From Rotaria socialis (lineage: Eukaryota; Rotifera; Eurotatoria; Philodinida; Philodinidae), in assembly GCA_905331475.1 (NCBI GenBank), contig CAJNYU010002792.1:1-64000 (forward strand): DNA of 64,000 bases, given 5' to 3'. Each line of letters starts with the position of its first letter. The first letter of the stretch is position 1. Positions 13,801 through 27,600 of the stretch are shown here, piece by piece. The translations under genes and the position numbers were made by a program. The notes below the pieces were generated by a model that was not told the DNA's origin, made no database searches, and saw only the letters and a program-made list of their open reading frames with translations.

Positions 13801-16800
13801 TTATTAACTATAAGAATATTGAATATATAATTTTTTGATTGATAGATTCTTTCTTTTTTAATTTTATTAATCTCTGTAGTCATAAATCTCATACTGGTAT
13901 AGTAAAAATATTTAACGACGGATAATCTTTAATTTGTTGAGAAACTTATATAACTGACATTACAGTGTGTTATTTTATAATACTATTTGAAGAAAGATTA
14001 GGAGAAAAATAAAAATGTTATCAGTGTGAAAAAACGATAATATTATTGATAAGAATAGCCAATAATTTGATTTTGTTTCAAATTATGATCATATTCGTAA
14101 TCATAACTTATAATTTTTTCATTAGATTGATCACAGACATTGAAAAGGTGAATCGATTATTTCGAAGTCTGAGCTATGTGCATCATAGAGGATTTATTAA
14201 ACCTTCAAATTTTGCAGACAAACATAATTATGTAATTAAACATTTTTTTAGTTAGACTTACAAATTTTCTCATTGTTCTTTTTCCAATATACGACAATCT
14301 TAAAAATACGATCACATTTACATTACATTCATACACACGGGTAGATATGATATTCTTATTTTTAGTCTCGAAGTAAATCAGAAGTTTTCAAAAAGAATTT
14401 TCTCACATTAATGTCTGATTTTGTGTAGAGATCTAAGTTGAAATTGAAAAAGTCTTTTTTTTTAATTACCGTACCGTTGTAGCAATAAGTTAATAGTATG
14501 AATTCTGTATAAATTATTCATATCTAATTACACACAATATGAAATACATAGTTTCGAGCTTCAAAACTGATTAGGAAGTTAAAGTAGATGTCATATTACT
14601 ATTAGTTCAATATGATCGCCACTTTTATTTTGATTGACATATCGATGGATTCAAATATTGGTAAAAAGTTCTATTGTCCATGTATCTCATTTATATACAA
14701 ATGATGAAATTAGGTATTTCTTCCAATTGAAAACAAAGACAAAATATTCATAAAAATTTATTTTACATTTGCTTTGCTAGAAAGAAGTCTTATAAAATCG
14801 GCGTTGTTCTTTAAAGAGGATACATCATAAAAGATTTCATAAGAATCAAAGCCAAAAGTGGCCGAGATTCACTGTTAAGAGAACTAAAAGGATTCTTCTA
14901 GAAGATACTCGAGCAATTATGATGTGCACGTACGTTGACTACAAGATAAGAAATTGTTCTAAATGGAACTAAAATTTACTGTTAGATATTCTATAGCTTT
15001 AAACGAATCCTCAATTAGAACTGAAAACAAGTGAGTTAACTCAAAAACATATGTTACTGATGAACTATATATATATACGTCAGCTAAAATAATACGGACA
15101 CGTTAGATTTGCAACAGTTACAACTTCTATTCCGTTGATAAGAAACTATAAAATTATCCTAAGGATATGTTTTTGTTGTTGTAATTTTTAGTCTCTTAGC
15201 ATATTCTCAAAAAGATGCTAGTGTTGCCAGTAAACATATGCTTCAACAATTATTAACACAACAAGTAATACCTAGTCCATCATCAGAATCTGTTGATTAT
15301 CCTCAATGTCGTCAAGCAGCAGTATCATATGTCATGAGTGTATTTCCTTCCAATGATTGTACATCACGTTTTATTCTTCTAACTGCATGTTCAGATAAAA
15401 ATGAAGATATACGTTCATTAGCTCGTCGAAATTTATTTAATGAACAAGATATCGATTATCCAGATTTTCAATCATTACTCAAATTAATTCTTGCAAATGC
15501 TCATGGTGATTTTGCCCTGGGTAGACAAACCTTAGTTTATCATCCTCAGACATATCAAGAAATGATTTATTATTTGCATCGTTGTTTAATTCGACAGAGT
15601 TTTAGTGGTGAAAAAACAACACCATTGTGGAAATATGAAGAACAGTTACTATGTGTTCATGATACGGCTAAACAGAATACAACTATTTGGTATAACTATA
15701 TACAATTCTTACTTGGTTTTGTTCTTGTTGTACATGATTGTTTATCAACATATTTTTTATTTGAAGCAATTATTATTGGTTATCATCTAAATGATAGTAA
15801 ATTAATTGATTTTTTTAAAGATAACATTAGTTCATTTCGTCAATTATGTCTGTTTTCAACACGTGATGATACACGTCGTTATTCATCATTACTCTATGCA
15901 TATGTTTTATCAAAAACTGAATCAAATTCATTAGCTATTGATGAATTAATTAAAATAATACAAAATGTAAATCAACGTTTTGAACAACGTGAAGGAAGTA
16001 TAATTGCCTTTGGTTATGCTTGTTCATATTTAAAACAATCGAATAAATATTTAAATAATGGAAAAAATCTTCTTCTAAATATATTTTTCGATAATCAAAA
16101 TGAATATGCTTTATCATTGCTAGTATCCATTGGGCAACTAGCACGAATGAATTGTTTTAATCAAGATGATGAATCAAATATTAAAAATTTTATTGATAAA
16201 ATTCAAATTAAAATCAAAACAATTAATGAAACAAATCGAATTAAAGAAAAAGCGATACAAACGTTAGGATTTTTAGCTGTTTGCTATAGAAAACAAAGTG
16301 AACAAATTATTGATATATTAACGCAATCACTGGTTGATACAAAACAAATTGAACTTCAATTAAATATTGGTAAGGAAAAATCCAAATAATTAATAGCGAA
16401 ATTTCAATTCGATTTTCAGTAAGGTCATATTGAGAAGTTACTATTAAGGTTCAATAGTTTTTGAATCAATACTAGGTATATGATGATGTAGAATAAAATG
16501 AACAGTTTGCAAATACCTAGTCCTCTTCATTGATTTTGACAACGATGCTTCAGTTCTTAAAGTTTTTTTTAAAATAAATTTTGTAGCTTAATCTGAGAAA
16601 TAGTAACTAAAAGAAAATTCGAATTTCTCCTTGAAACTTCACATAAAAATAGGCTTTGATGAGGTCAGTTTAATATGAAGGTTGCAAGTCTTTTGATTTT
16701 CTTCTATCCTGAAATACGATCACTGCATCTGTTGGTTTCATATCAGCTATGTAAAATACATACAATCACCATAGTTGTTTGTAACGATATAAATAAAGAA

Positions 16801-19800
16801 AAGTTTTAAGACACTTATAAAAATATATTCTCATTTGAGGCCTATCTATATGCAATAATTCGAATGAACAAGTCAAAATTCAGTGATTCTTATATGGTTA
16901 AGGACGACTACATCACACAGTTTAAACATGTCTTAAAACTAGTTTATCTTTAGTAATAACCTAATAGCATCAAGTCAATTGATCCGTTGGATACTGTTTG
17001 TTCCTAAAAAGATGTTTAACAATATCATCATTGTCATATTTTGTATTACATTTCAAAAAAGTATTTATCACACACTTCACAAACCTTTAAATGTGTAGAA
17101 TGCACTTATTAATGGCTAATACTTGTAGCCACTAAAGGATCACATGAATTATATCGAGAAAAAAAATTGCAATATATAGGTCGATTCAAGTGTCTACATA
17201 GAAGTACAGTTAGAGAATATCTTTGCCATACGCATTCGAAGTCTACTAAAAGTATTCTTATCGATTTTTATTTTTCTTCACGAGCAGTCCAAACACTACG
17301 TTTTTTAGTTATGTAAAAATATTCTATACTTTCAAAAGAGTCATATTCTTATCTTTTACTTTTAGGTGATGCTCTTATTTGTTGTATTCTTGGTGTTGAC
17401 ACACCATTGGTTAATGATCCTTATGATATTTTTAGTCAAGAATCTTCATCTAAAGATAAAATATCATCCGATCAAGATGATTTTCGATCTAATTTGATAA
17501 AATATCTTATTGATCGTATTCTTCATTATTCATCTGATATAAATAATTCTCATAGTAGACAAGCAGCATTTCTATGGTTATTAACATTTCTCATTCATTG
17601 TCGTCGACCATATTTAGTATCTACGTATCGTTCATTGTTTGAATCGAAATTATTTTCTTTACAAACAAATCTTATATATGGCTTACTTGATCAAGACCAA
17701 TTCAATCAAGAATTATCATGTAAATGTCTTATTTATCTGTATGAAATCATTGAAAACGATGAATTAGAATTAAAATTTAATAATAAATTATTTGAATATT
17801 TTACCGATAGTACACGTTCGTATTCAAATCAATTAACAACAATGGTTTATGAACATGATGCTAATAATAATAATAATAAGCAACAGTTGAATATTGATAA
17901 TACACAATTAATACTTTATAAAGAATTATGTTCATTGGTTGATTTATTATCAATTGAAAAAAATCTTAAATCTCAATTGTTTTATTCATTACTTTATTTA
18001 GCACATGAAAATTCCATATGGTCAACAACCCGTTATGGACAAATATTTCATTTAAATAATTATGAAAAACAATCTATTGAATTTATTTCAATTTATATTC
18101 AACAACTAATTTCAAGACTGTATCGTCTTCTATTTGATCCACAAATACGTGTACAAGAATCAATAAATCGTATATGGAACAAATTATTTTCTTCAATTAA
18201 ACAAATAACTATTGTTGAAAAATATTTTTCAATCATATTCAATGATTTATATAATGATATATTATCATCACGTTGGCGCATACGTGAAAGTATACAATTA
18301 GCTCTATTAGATATATTCAGAATGTTAAATAGAAAATTGATTGATAATGAACAATATATTAAATTATTTCAAGAATTATTTCGTCGTTTATTTGCTGTTT
18401 GTGATGATACAAAAGAATCTGTACGAAAAGCAGCATTGGCAACAATTAATGCATTTAAACAAAATTGTGTTTTACTTGCTTGTGATCCAGCAACAACTAT
18501 ATCAAATGCGTAAGATTAGTTTAGAATTCATTTTGTTTTTGCTTTTTAAATTAAATTTTATTCTTTCTAATTAAGTATAAGTGATGAAGAACATAAAGCC
18601 CGTGGAAGATATGTACTTGAACAAATTTTACCAGTTATTTTAAATGATGGACTTTACAACAAAAATGAAGATATATCTAAATTTTCATTGAATACAATTA
18701 GTAAGTTATTCTTAAATATTATAAAAAAAAATGCTGCAAGCCAATTAGAATAGTTTTATGAAAGCAATCGAACTGTTCTACAATAGAACTATAAGTTTAT
18801 GTCAAAGGATAATACTCATAATTTAGATTTTTTTCAAGTGAATGATGTGCATGCAAGACAAATAGACGTCATACTTGACAATCAAAGCTAATAATTAAGG
18901 AATTCGTCGGTTAATTCGTGGGAAAATAAAATTTTGTTAGATTATTTAAGAAATTTTGATTATCAAGTCGATAGAATTCATGTGGTGAACTAACCGATAA
19001 TCATCATTCTCGAAATTTAAATAGGCGATGAATATGTAATTAAAATATACGTTGTTAATAGGTTCAAGTATCTGTCTGGAATACTATAACTTCAACTTAT
19101 TATGTTGCTTACTTATAAATAGCAGTACTACTTGTAATCCATTCTATCATCGTTCAAGACGTAATTTTCAATCAAAACTATTCATTATTTTACCCGGATA
19201 AACATCATTGCACGACAGTATATTTTAAGTTTTATTTCATAACAATACAGAGCTATTTAAACAGAACGAAATCTTAACTTTGCAAAAAGATAAATGATGT
19301 ATAACTGAAATATTTAATCGATTTCAAAGTACTGATCTAGAACTCAACGTAGAAACCATCACAAAATGTCATTGACCCAAGCGCGGATTCATGTTTTTCT
19401 CGTAATATAACTTGTATATATAGAAGTTTCTATGATGAATAAAAAAATTTCTTTTTAAATTTTGCCTTTGTTTGCCCTATGACACTGACTGTCCTAAAGG
19501 AACAATTGAGTTGGAAAAAGATCAATGTATCCACGAAGAAAAGTCATTAAAAGAACTGGACCACGAAGGAAGCTCGTGACAGTCTTGGACATTTAACCAT
19601 TCATATTCTTCCAAGAATAAAAATAATAGTAAAGCTAGGGTGGGAGAGGAAAGAAAATAAGATAAAAGAAGAGAGAAAAAACAAAAATGAATGAAGATAG
19701 GAAAAAAATCTAAAAGAAGAAGAACGAAAAGAAAGCATCACCTGCTGATAAGCATGGTCTATTAGTAATGCAGACAACAAAGTACAGAGACGGTAGATGA

Positions 19801-22800
19801 TCCGACGACGAGTCGCGAGTCTTAGTTTAGGAGATGTACAACCATTGCTCCTTACAATACGTTTCATGGACAACCAGTTTGCTCAGTACGAAATGGATCC
19901 TTTGTTTTTTTAACATGTTTTCAATGATTGTGCACATTATTGAATTGATTCTACCTAAATGATCAAAAAAAAAAGACATTTATTATTGAATTAGATTATC
20001 GTATTTTTATGTAAAGAATTGCATCACAATATCACTTTACATAATTATTAAGGTTTATACTGTGTCACTATTTTAAATAACAGTTTTCAGAAAATGCCTA
20101 GTGATTTTACAATCTGTCCTGAGTCAGAAGGATTAGGTTTTAGTATCTATAATATAAATTTAAAATATACTCATTTTGAAACCAATGCCATGCGTTTATG
20201 CATATTTCACATTGTTTTTCTAATCAATTATATTTAAAAATAAAAAAACGCTTCACCTAATCGCTATAAGATTACAATGTAAAACATGAGGTGACATTTC
20301 TTGTTAATCGCAGGAAGACTGTTTCTCTACCTTCTTGGTGCCCATTTCTTTAATCGTTCATATTCTAGATCTTCTAGAATAGGTATACCAGAGTCTCGAT
20401 TTAAAAAAGGCCAGCAGCTATCTACTCCTGAGTAATCATTAAGAATTAGTTTATGTATCATAACAAGATCTCTCAACTACATATATTACAATCTTCCTAC
20501 GTTCTAAATTTCTATTTCTATACTTCAATATTTCTTTTGTATGATGTTTTACAGAAAATATGACATTATGAAAAGAAAACAAAGATTTTTCGATTCAAAA
20601 TCAAAATTGTAGATGTTATCGAATTGAGTACGCCTTCCTAAGGCCTAACCCATTCAGAATCGCTCTTTACTTTTCATTATTCATGTATTTTATTTTATTT
20701 TATTGTTTTAGTTGAAATAATTCGTTATGGCGATCGTGATACATTAAAACCGTATTGTACTGTGATAATAGTAGCCTTATTTGAAGCACTATCTTCAATT
20801 GAACCTGATATATTTAATTATGCTTCGATGAAATTAACGGCAGCTGAAATGAAAGAGCAAGTTGATATAGCACGCTTACACTGTGCACGTTCATCACCTA
20901 TAATGGACGCAATCAATACATGTACAAATCAATATGTTGATGAAAATATTTTCGATGATCTTTCAGCAAAATTAATTGAAACAATAAAACATTCCATTGG
21001 TTTAACGACAAAATGCCTGATTGGACAATATTTTATAACATTAAGTAATTTATATCCAAAAATTTGTTCAAAATATGTCGGCAAATGGATGGCTATATTA
21101 GTGAATACGATGAGTATCAATACAAATCGTACATTAAGAAAAACGTATACCAGTGTCTTAGGTACAATTGTTCGAATAGCAAAGCGTTCATCAATTGAAA
21201 ATCTTTTACAAAAGATTTCTATATGGTACTATCAAACAGATAATGATTATCAATATGTTTGTGCATTGACACTTAATTCAATATCACAATCAAATCATGA
21301 TTTACTATTAGAATATGGTCAACAAATTTTACCATTAGTCTTTTTGGCTATGCAAGAAAGTATGTCAAATATTAAAGACGATAATGAACAACAAGAAGAA
21401 TTTATTTGGAAAAATCTATGGATCGAACACACAGGAAGTTCAATAACAGGAATTCAAACATATATTAAAGGAATCATTGATAATATTCGTTTAGCTATTG
21501 AACATAGTGCGTATTCAATGAAAATTAAAGGTGCACGTGCTGTACAAATGATTGGAGAAACATTGAAAATGAATCTAAATAGTGAATATTTATTTATATT
21601 AGTAGAACTTCTGTTAAAAGGAGTTTATGGAAGAGTCTATGAAGGAAAAGTGAGGAAAAAAAGTTTTTTTCGTATTTTAATAGACTTACCATTTTTTTTA
21701 AACAATAGGAATGTTTTCTTCGAGCTATTGAAATGCTTTGTACACATTGCAAGTACGTATCTCTTATAGTTATAGTACAATATTTTGTAAATAATCAAAA
21801 TAGAATATACTCTAGAGATCGAAAGTCATATTTTCAGTTTTGCTGCTCTCTTTAATATTGAATATATTATATAACTATTGTATGATTCAATTATAAAATG
21901 TTTATTTTTGTTAGGGATTCTCTGAAGACTTCTTCTGATCTTGTTCAACGTGTTTATGAACATATTCTCAAAGAATGTAAAAAAGAATCACTTAAATATC
22001 GATCTATTGCTATACGTGTGTTATCATTACTTGCTGATGAATATAATTTTCAAGTATACGAACTTTTTTGGACATGGTTTGAAAAAACATTTAAACTACC
22101 AGTAAATATCTTTGACTTTTTTAAAAGTTTCTTATAAGAAAGTATTTCGTTTGATACAAGTTTTTCAGCAAAACTAATCAATCTGCACGCATTTAATTCT
22201 CAGCTTATTCTAGCAGATATAAAGAAAAAAGACTGTGATAAATTTAACAGCAATGATCAAGATACAAAAAATGTCCATTTTATCTAAAGTCCTCTAGGAA
22301 TGTGTGGGATTTTTCATATCGAATAAAATTTTTATTGTATTAGTAGTTAAAAGAAAAAATAAAAGCTCAATAGCAAACTTTTCTATTCATTTCTTAGTTT
22401 TATTGACATTAATATAACAGCCATTTTCATAGATTTATATAAAACGAAAAAATCAATTAGCTAAATATTTCTACAATGTCATTAGTAAGTTTTACCGATA
22501 GATTCAGTTTTCGTTTTTATTATTTACAATAACAGCATGTCTATAGGCAATGTTTAGTAGGTTCAGCGATTAATTTGTTTTTAACTTTTCTTTAAAACTC
22601 ATAATATTTATCTATCTATATGCACAGTGTCCTGTAGATTCCACTATATGTTCAGTTTAGTTTTCTTTTATTTCGAAACTCACAATTTATACATACTAAT
22701 ACACTATTAAGATAATCAGAAGTCTTTAGTTTTAGTTGTCTTTCTTGTGCCATCCACATTACAATTGCTAATTACTCATTGAAGCGCTTCTTTAGTTTTT

Positions 22801-23945
22801 TTCAAGCGAGAGAGTTAGGACTCCTTTTTGTAGGTTAAAAAACTCACTTCTACACTTATTTTTTTTAATCAAAACGTACAATTGTAGCAGCAATATGGAA
22901 ATTACTCACACTAAGTTAAAGTTTTAAGTTATTAATTTTTGTTTTTCGAATTTGAAATGAGGATAACTTTCTACCACACATTTTTTTATAGTAGATAACT
23001 ATGTTATGACAAGCGTAATAAATGACGCTAAACTTTAGAATAGCAGCTGCAGTAGTGATAAGACTCTAATGAATAGGAGCGTCCGTCTATAGTAGGAAAG
23101 GTGACAGTCAAGTCCTCTGGAAGAAAATGCGAGTCCCATTACGAGCAAAAAGAATGATGAATAGATAATATCAATGTGATAAAGTTTTGATTTTTTTTCT
23201 CTTGACTGCTAAAGTCCTTCTATTCTTTAATGAACTGTGTGTTAAGTGGACATTTTTAGGACCATTGACAACCCTCTGCGAATAATGATAACATTTTTGG
23301 TTTCTGATCTAAAAATCACTCCTTATCTTGTTGATATTGACAAATCTAAATAATATTGACTTTTTTTTTAAGGATCCAAATGAAGAAAAAGATATCACAG
23401 ATACTGATGAAGATCCAATTATATCTGATACATATAATCGTACATTAATGGAATGTTTGCCACGATTTTGGCCTAAAACTAGTCAAATAGAATCATCATA
23501 TAAGAAACTCACATTCGAACTTCTTGTTGAAATAATATTTCGTTCCAATTGGCAAATTCAATCGATTCTTATACAATCAGTAAATCAAATATTACAAAAA
23601 AGTTTAACAATAACTTCGTTCGATATAATTCCATTACTTGAACCAATTATGAACTTAGGTCCACGAACAAAGTCGAGTGGATTAAAACGTGAAATTCTTA
23701 AATTTTTAAAATTTCTATTTGAAAATTCAGACTATTCGAAATGTTTTGAAGAAAATGAACATATAAGAAATATTCTTCATTTTAATATCGATGAAATGAT
23801 TCATGATAATCGTTCGAATGAAATCAGCGAACAAGCTAAAGAATTGAAAAAATCAAACGAACATTTTTTTATAAAAACAAAACCTAACATTGAACAACAT
23901 GTTGAAATAACAAATATCGATCAAAATGAAAATGATTTATTTTGA
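10824..23945 (+). CDS. ECPAS: Proteasome adaptor and scaffold protein ECM29
   Basis: ECM29 is a HEAT-repeat protein that binds 26S proteasomes and links them to membranes and motors. Seventeen exons: 10824-10857, 10908-11038, 11583-11702, 11756-12024, 12578-12800, 12858-12955, 13011-13134, 13188-13295, 13353-13438, 13491-13739, 15192-16369, 17366-18509, 18576-18700, 20712-21649, 21709-21752, 21915-22101, 23373-23945. Joined, they keep one frame for about 1876 aa (human about 1845). Family blocks include FLPVFIRS, HINKRVKSRPELQIPV, MYIKMGF, GKLSYRVPKLF, FEAL..IQEAL and ASKHMLQQLL followed by VMSVFPSNDCTSRF. The long helical remainder fits HEAT repeats. Several introns are large (1.45, 1.0, 2.0 and 1.27 kb). 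The stop lies only 59 bases before the ferredoxin ATG, with no intervening AATAAA. Confidence 0.92.
13740..15191. other. Large ECM29 intron 10 (1.45 kb)
   Basis: Bounded by GT at 13740 and AG at 15190-15191. A short (TA)n run is near 15066. I see no nested gene; the frame at 14046-14255 has no features. Confidence 0.6.
16370..17365. other. Large ECM29 intron 11 (1.0 kb)
   Basis: Bounded by GT at 16370 and AG at 17364-17365. The flanking codons join as a Gly codon in the block GDALICC, matching the family. Nothing else recognised inside. Confidence 0.6.
18701..20711. other. Large ECM29 intron 13 (2.0 kb)
   Basis: Longest intron in the window. A minus-strand frame at 19601-19873 is present but resembles nothing known and is rich in Ser/Phe from the purine-rich plus strand. 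A transposon remnant is possible but not shown. Confidence 0.55.
22102..23372. other. Large ECM29 intron 16 (1.27 kb)
   Basis: Between exon 16 (ends TFKLP) and the last exon (begins DPNEEKD). No coding or repeat structure recognised. Confidence 0.55.
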
Positions 23946-23977
23946 TAAAAGAAAAAAGACAAGAATGTTTTGTTGTG

Positions 23978-23993
23978 TTGATTTTTGTTTTAG
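23978..23993 (+). promoter_or_regulatory. Acceptor-like tract before ferredoxin (candidate trans-splice site)
   Basis: A T-rich tract ending TTTTAG sits 11 bases before the ferredoxin ATG and 48 bases after the ECM29 stop. With so little room, a cis intron would have to start inside ECM29. A trans-splice acceptor of an operon is the simplest reading, but transcript evidence is lacking. Confidence 0.55.
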
Positions 23994-24004
23994 ATGAACA
24001 GAAT

Positions 24005-24480
24005 ATGTATCGATCAATAATACGTTCAATATTTAATCAAAATTTTATATTAAAAAGATTTTCATCAAATACCAATGATTTTGTTCATGTTAAAATAATT
24101 GATCGTGATGGAAAATTAATAAATTCAAAAGCTAAAATAGGCTCAAATATGCTTGATGTTGTTTTGGATAATAAATTAGATATTGATGGCTTTGGAGCAT
24201 GCGAAGGTACACTTGCTTGTTCAACGTGTCATGTTATACTTGATAGTGAAAACTATAAGACACTACCAGAACCTGTTGAAGAAGAAAATGATATGCTAGA
24301 TTTAGCATATGGATTAACACCAACATCTCGACTTGCATGCCAAATTATTGTTGAACCACGTATGAAAGATTGGGTTTTTGTTGTACCGAAGGTAAGAAAA
24401 GATTTTTTTCTTTTAGCATTAAAATTGTATGAACTTTTTTTTTAATTACTATATTTTAGGATGTAAATGATCAACGGTGA
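24005..24480 (+). CDS. Mitochondrial [2Fe-2S] ferredoxin (adrenodoxin family)
   Basis: Electron carrier of the mitochondrial matrix, passing electrons from ferredoxin reductase to Fe-S cluster assembly or P450 enzymes. Two exons (24005-24391, 24460-24480) encode 135 aa. The first 20 residues are basic, hydrophobic and free of acids, as in a mitochondrial targeting peptide, so I choose MYRSIIRS rather than the upstream in-frame ATG at 23942. Cluster ligands are Cys66, Cys72, Cys75 and Cys112 (CEGTLACSTC ... RLACQ). EEENDMLDLAYGL is the adrenodoxin partner-binding acidic region. The body mixes FDX1- and FDX2-like traits, and the usual FDX2 C-terminal extension is absent, so no paralogue symbol is given. 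It lies between ECM29 and VPS15 in an operon-like arrangement. Confidence 0.92.
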
Positions 24481-24590
24481 TAAGACGACATATTGATTTA
24501 GAATAATTTTTCTTCTTTTAGTAGAAGTTTCTTCTTTCACATTTACTCATGATTTGAAATATCATTCTTTTCGTTTTTATATAAATATAT

Positions 24591-24603
24591 GTCTTTATTT
24601 TAG
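24591..24603 (+). promoter_or_regulatory. Acceptor-like tract before VPS15 (candidate trans-splice site)
   Basis: GTCTTTATTTTAG lies 17 bases before the VPS15 ATG and 110 bases after the ferredoxin stop. A five-codon upstream frame begins directly after the AG (24604) and its TAA overlaps the VPS15 ATG. Alternative: the end of a cis 5'UTR intron. Confidence 0.5.
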
Positions 24604-24620
24604 ATGATGATTATTTTTTA

Positions 24621-27600
24621 ATGGGAAACCAAATTGCACACATACCAAATCAAATTCTTAACGTTGAAACCTATTTCAATGACTTAAGTGGATATAATTA
24701 TCTTAAAAAGTAATTTTTAGAATTTAACTACGAATCCAATAGGATATTTTGAAAATCCTTTTTCTGTATTACTTATTTATCGTATTCTAAGAAAATCTAT
24801 GCTAAATCTAGAAAATATTTAGTAGAGACTATACTGCTCCATTATAAATTGATTTCTAAGTTTTTACTAAATACCAAAATTGTTGCTATCGAATATTACG
24901 AACGCAAAACATATGTGTAAACGTTACGCTACTTTAACTGAACTCGACACAGTTGGGGATCCTTTTATCTGATGGGTAAAATAAAGTTTGATGGTAACAT
25001 TTTTATAAATAATTCATTAGGTTGGAAAAAATTATAATGAATTTTTATGTAGAACTTATACCGAAGACTAATTTAACTCACAAGTAAATTTGATCTTTAG
25101 ATTGAAGACTGTTTTTGTATCCAAAATTGTATCAGAGATACTGAATAGAGGCTTATAGAGTCAACTTGAATTTCGGAATCATGAGCAAGAGAAGTTTCAA
25201 AAATCGGAATCCTGACTAATACTTGCTTATTTGTATCTGGATTTTTCAATCTAGCTGCTATTGTTCTTTAGATAAGAATCATTTATATTATCAATTTATT
25301 AGTTTTGCCTTTCTGATAATCGATAATAAAATATTTCATTCTTTTTAGTTTGGGCGTTACTCGCTTTTTAAAAGTAGCTCAAGCACAAACAAGGTAAGAT
25401 TACAAAATTATTCTATTGACTTTCTATATATATATATATATATATATATTTATCTATTGAAGCAATGGAACGTGTGTGCTTAAAATTTTCCAAATTGTTG
25501 ACCAATCGCTTCCATATGATCAATACAAAGCACAGATTCAAGGTTTTCTAAAACAAATTTTATTTTTCTTCTTCAATAATAGAATTGTTTTTTCTTGAAG
25601 AAATCTATTCAACTCTTCACGATAAAGAGTCATCACCCTCGCCATTAAAAAACTGTTTACCATTTCAAATTGTTACCGTATGATATTCAAACAGTATTTT
25701 TATTCTTAACTTTCTCATTTATTTTGTTTTTCACACACTAGAAAAATGATCGCTCAATAATTTTAGCACGGCCATATATAAAAGATAACTTGTTCTATCG
25801 TTTACAAACACGACCTTATTTGACACGTATCGAGAAAAAATGGATTGCCTATCAGCTATTAATTGCACTTAAACATATTCACAGCGTTAATATTGCACAT
25901 GGAGATTTAAAAATAGAAAATATTTTATTAACAAGTTATAATTGGATTTTACTAAGCGATTTTGCTAATTTTAAACCAACATTTTTTGCTTATGTAAGTA
26001 AACCGATTGAAAATGTAAAGCTTTGATAAAATTATTCCTCACTGTTGATGGATGTACATAAATATAAACATTGGCAGATGAAACTCATTAATTAGCATAT
26101 GAAAATTACTGAAAGAAAAGCTTCATATATTTCTTTTTATTGTTTTAAGACGTGTGAAAATATTGTTTGTTTTTTATTACAAGATACATTACATTCGTCT
26201 TGCTGGATTGTAAATGGATTGCTTTTCTTTTTCTAAACACCCAGTGGATCATTCATTTGATTGTTGCTCTTGCAACGAAAAACAAATCTCTCTAGCTCTT
26301 AGTTGTTGCTTAATTTTAGAAAATATCTGAATGTGTAATACTTGCACCTGCGTATTCTCGGTCGGTAGTTTCTAATAGAAAGAATTTTCATAAAACGAAC
26401 TGATTAAAACCTATAGACAACTCTTGCAAGAGATAAAGCATTGGTTAGTAGGCATGTAAAATGATGAGTATTAGTTTTAAAAACACATTATTCAACTTGC
26501 ACTCCCTTCACGCTATAGATTAAAGCGGGACCAAAAGAAAGCTATCAGCATTATAGACACCAACAGTCAATATATTTTCACAATTACTGACACAGACGAC
26601 CTCTTCCATCCACTCCTCCTTCAGTATCAGGCCATAAAAAAATAACAAAGTCTTAATATGAAAGATTTTCGTAGTTCGAAACTGGATATGGTAACAATCG
26701 TTTTATGCAAAATCGATCATTACCAGTAAAACGAATAATACACTTTTTCAATTAAATATTTCATCGTGATACAGCGGCCTAATTTATTTTATAGTCGAGC
26801 AACATATAAATTATCGAAAGAAAAAGAGTCTGTTGAAACTTTAAATTTAGAGTTACTACTCTGAAAGATTTATTTCAATTGAAATAAGAGAGAAAACTTT
26901 TATTTTGTTTATTTTTTCTTAGGAGGATCCAGCTGAGTATTATTATTATTTCAATGCATCACAACGAAATGTTTGCTATTTAGCACCCGAACGTTTCTAT
27001 GATCAATCAAGAATTAGAAATGATATTAATAATGATACTTTTTCAACAAGTTTTGGCAAATTGGGTATTTCATCAATGGATATTTTTTCACTCGGGTAAA
27101 ATTCTTAAAATACAACAAGTCTTCTTGTATTTTCGAATACGATTTTATTTTCTCTTCAGTTGCATTTTGGCAGAGTTATTTACTGAACAACCGTTATTTA
27201 CTTTAACACAAATGCTAGATTACAGAAATAATGCATATGATCCTATGCCAATTATTAATAAAATCGCTGATGTTGATATACAAGTAAACACTAGTGGTTT
27301 TTGTTTTCTCGTGAATATTTTATTGAAATTCTATTCTATTTCTAAGGCTATGATTGCCAGTATGATTGATCGTGATCCTTTGAAACGGCAAACTGCTGAG
27401 CAATATCTTGATGAACAAATAGGCAAAGCATTTCCATCTTGTTTTTATACATTTCTCTTACCATATGTACAAAAAATTTTAAAAGAATTTTCAACAGACT
27501 TTGTTATTTATAAGTATGAACTAACAAAGTTTGGAGTTTTTTTTTCACTAAAATCATGTAATTATGTTTCTCTTTAGACTTCATCGTGATTTTTCATATA

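Noticed and set aside
19601..19873. 90-codon minus-strand frame inside an ECM29 intron
   Set aside because: Mostly low-complexity Ser/Phe/Leu from a purine-rich strand; no transposase or other signature visible.
25790..26026. Stand-alone protein kinase fragment
   Set aside because: It is one exon of VPS15; HGD and DFA in place of HRD and DFG are normal for that family, not decay.
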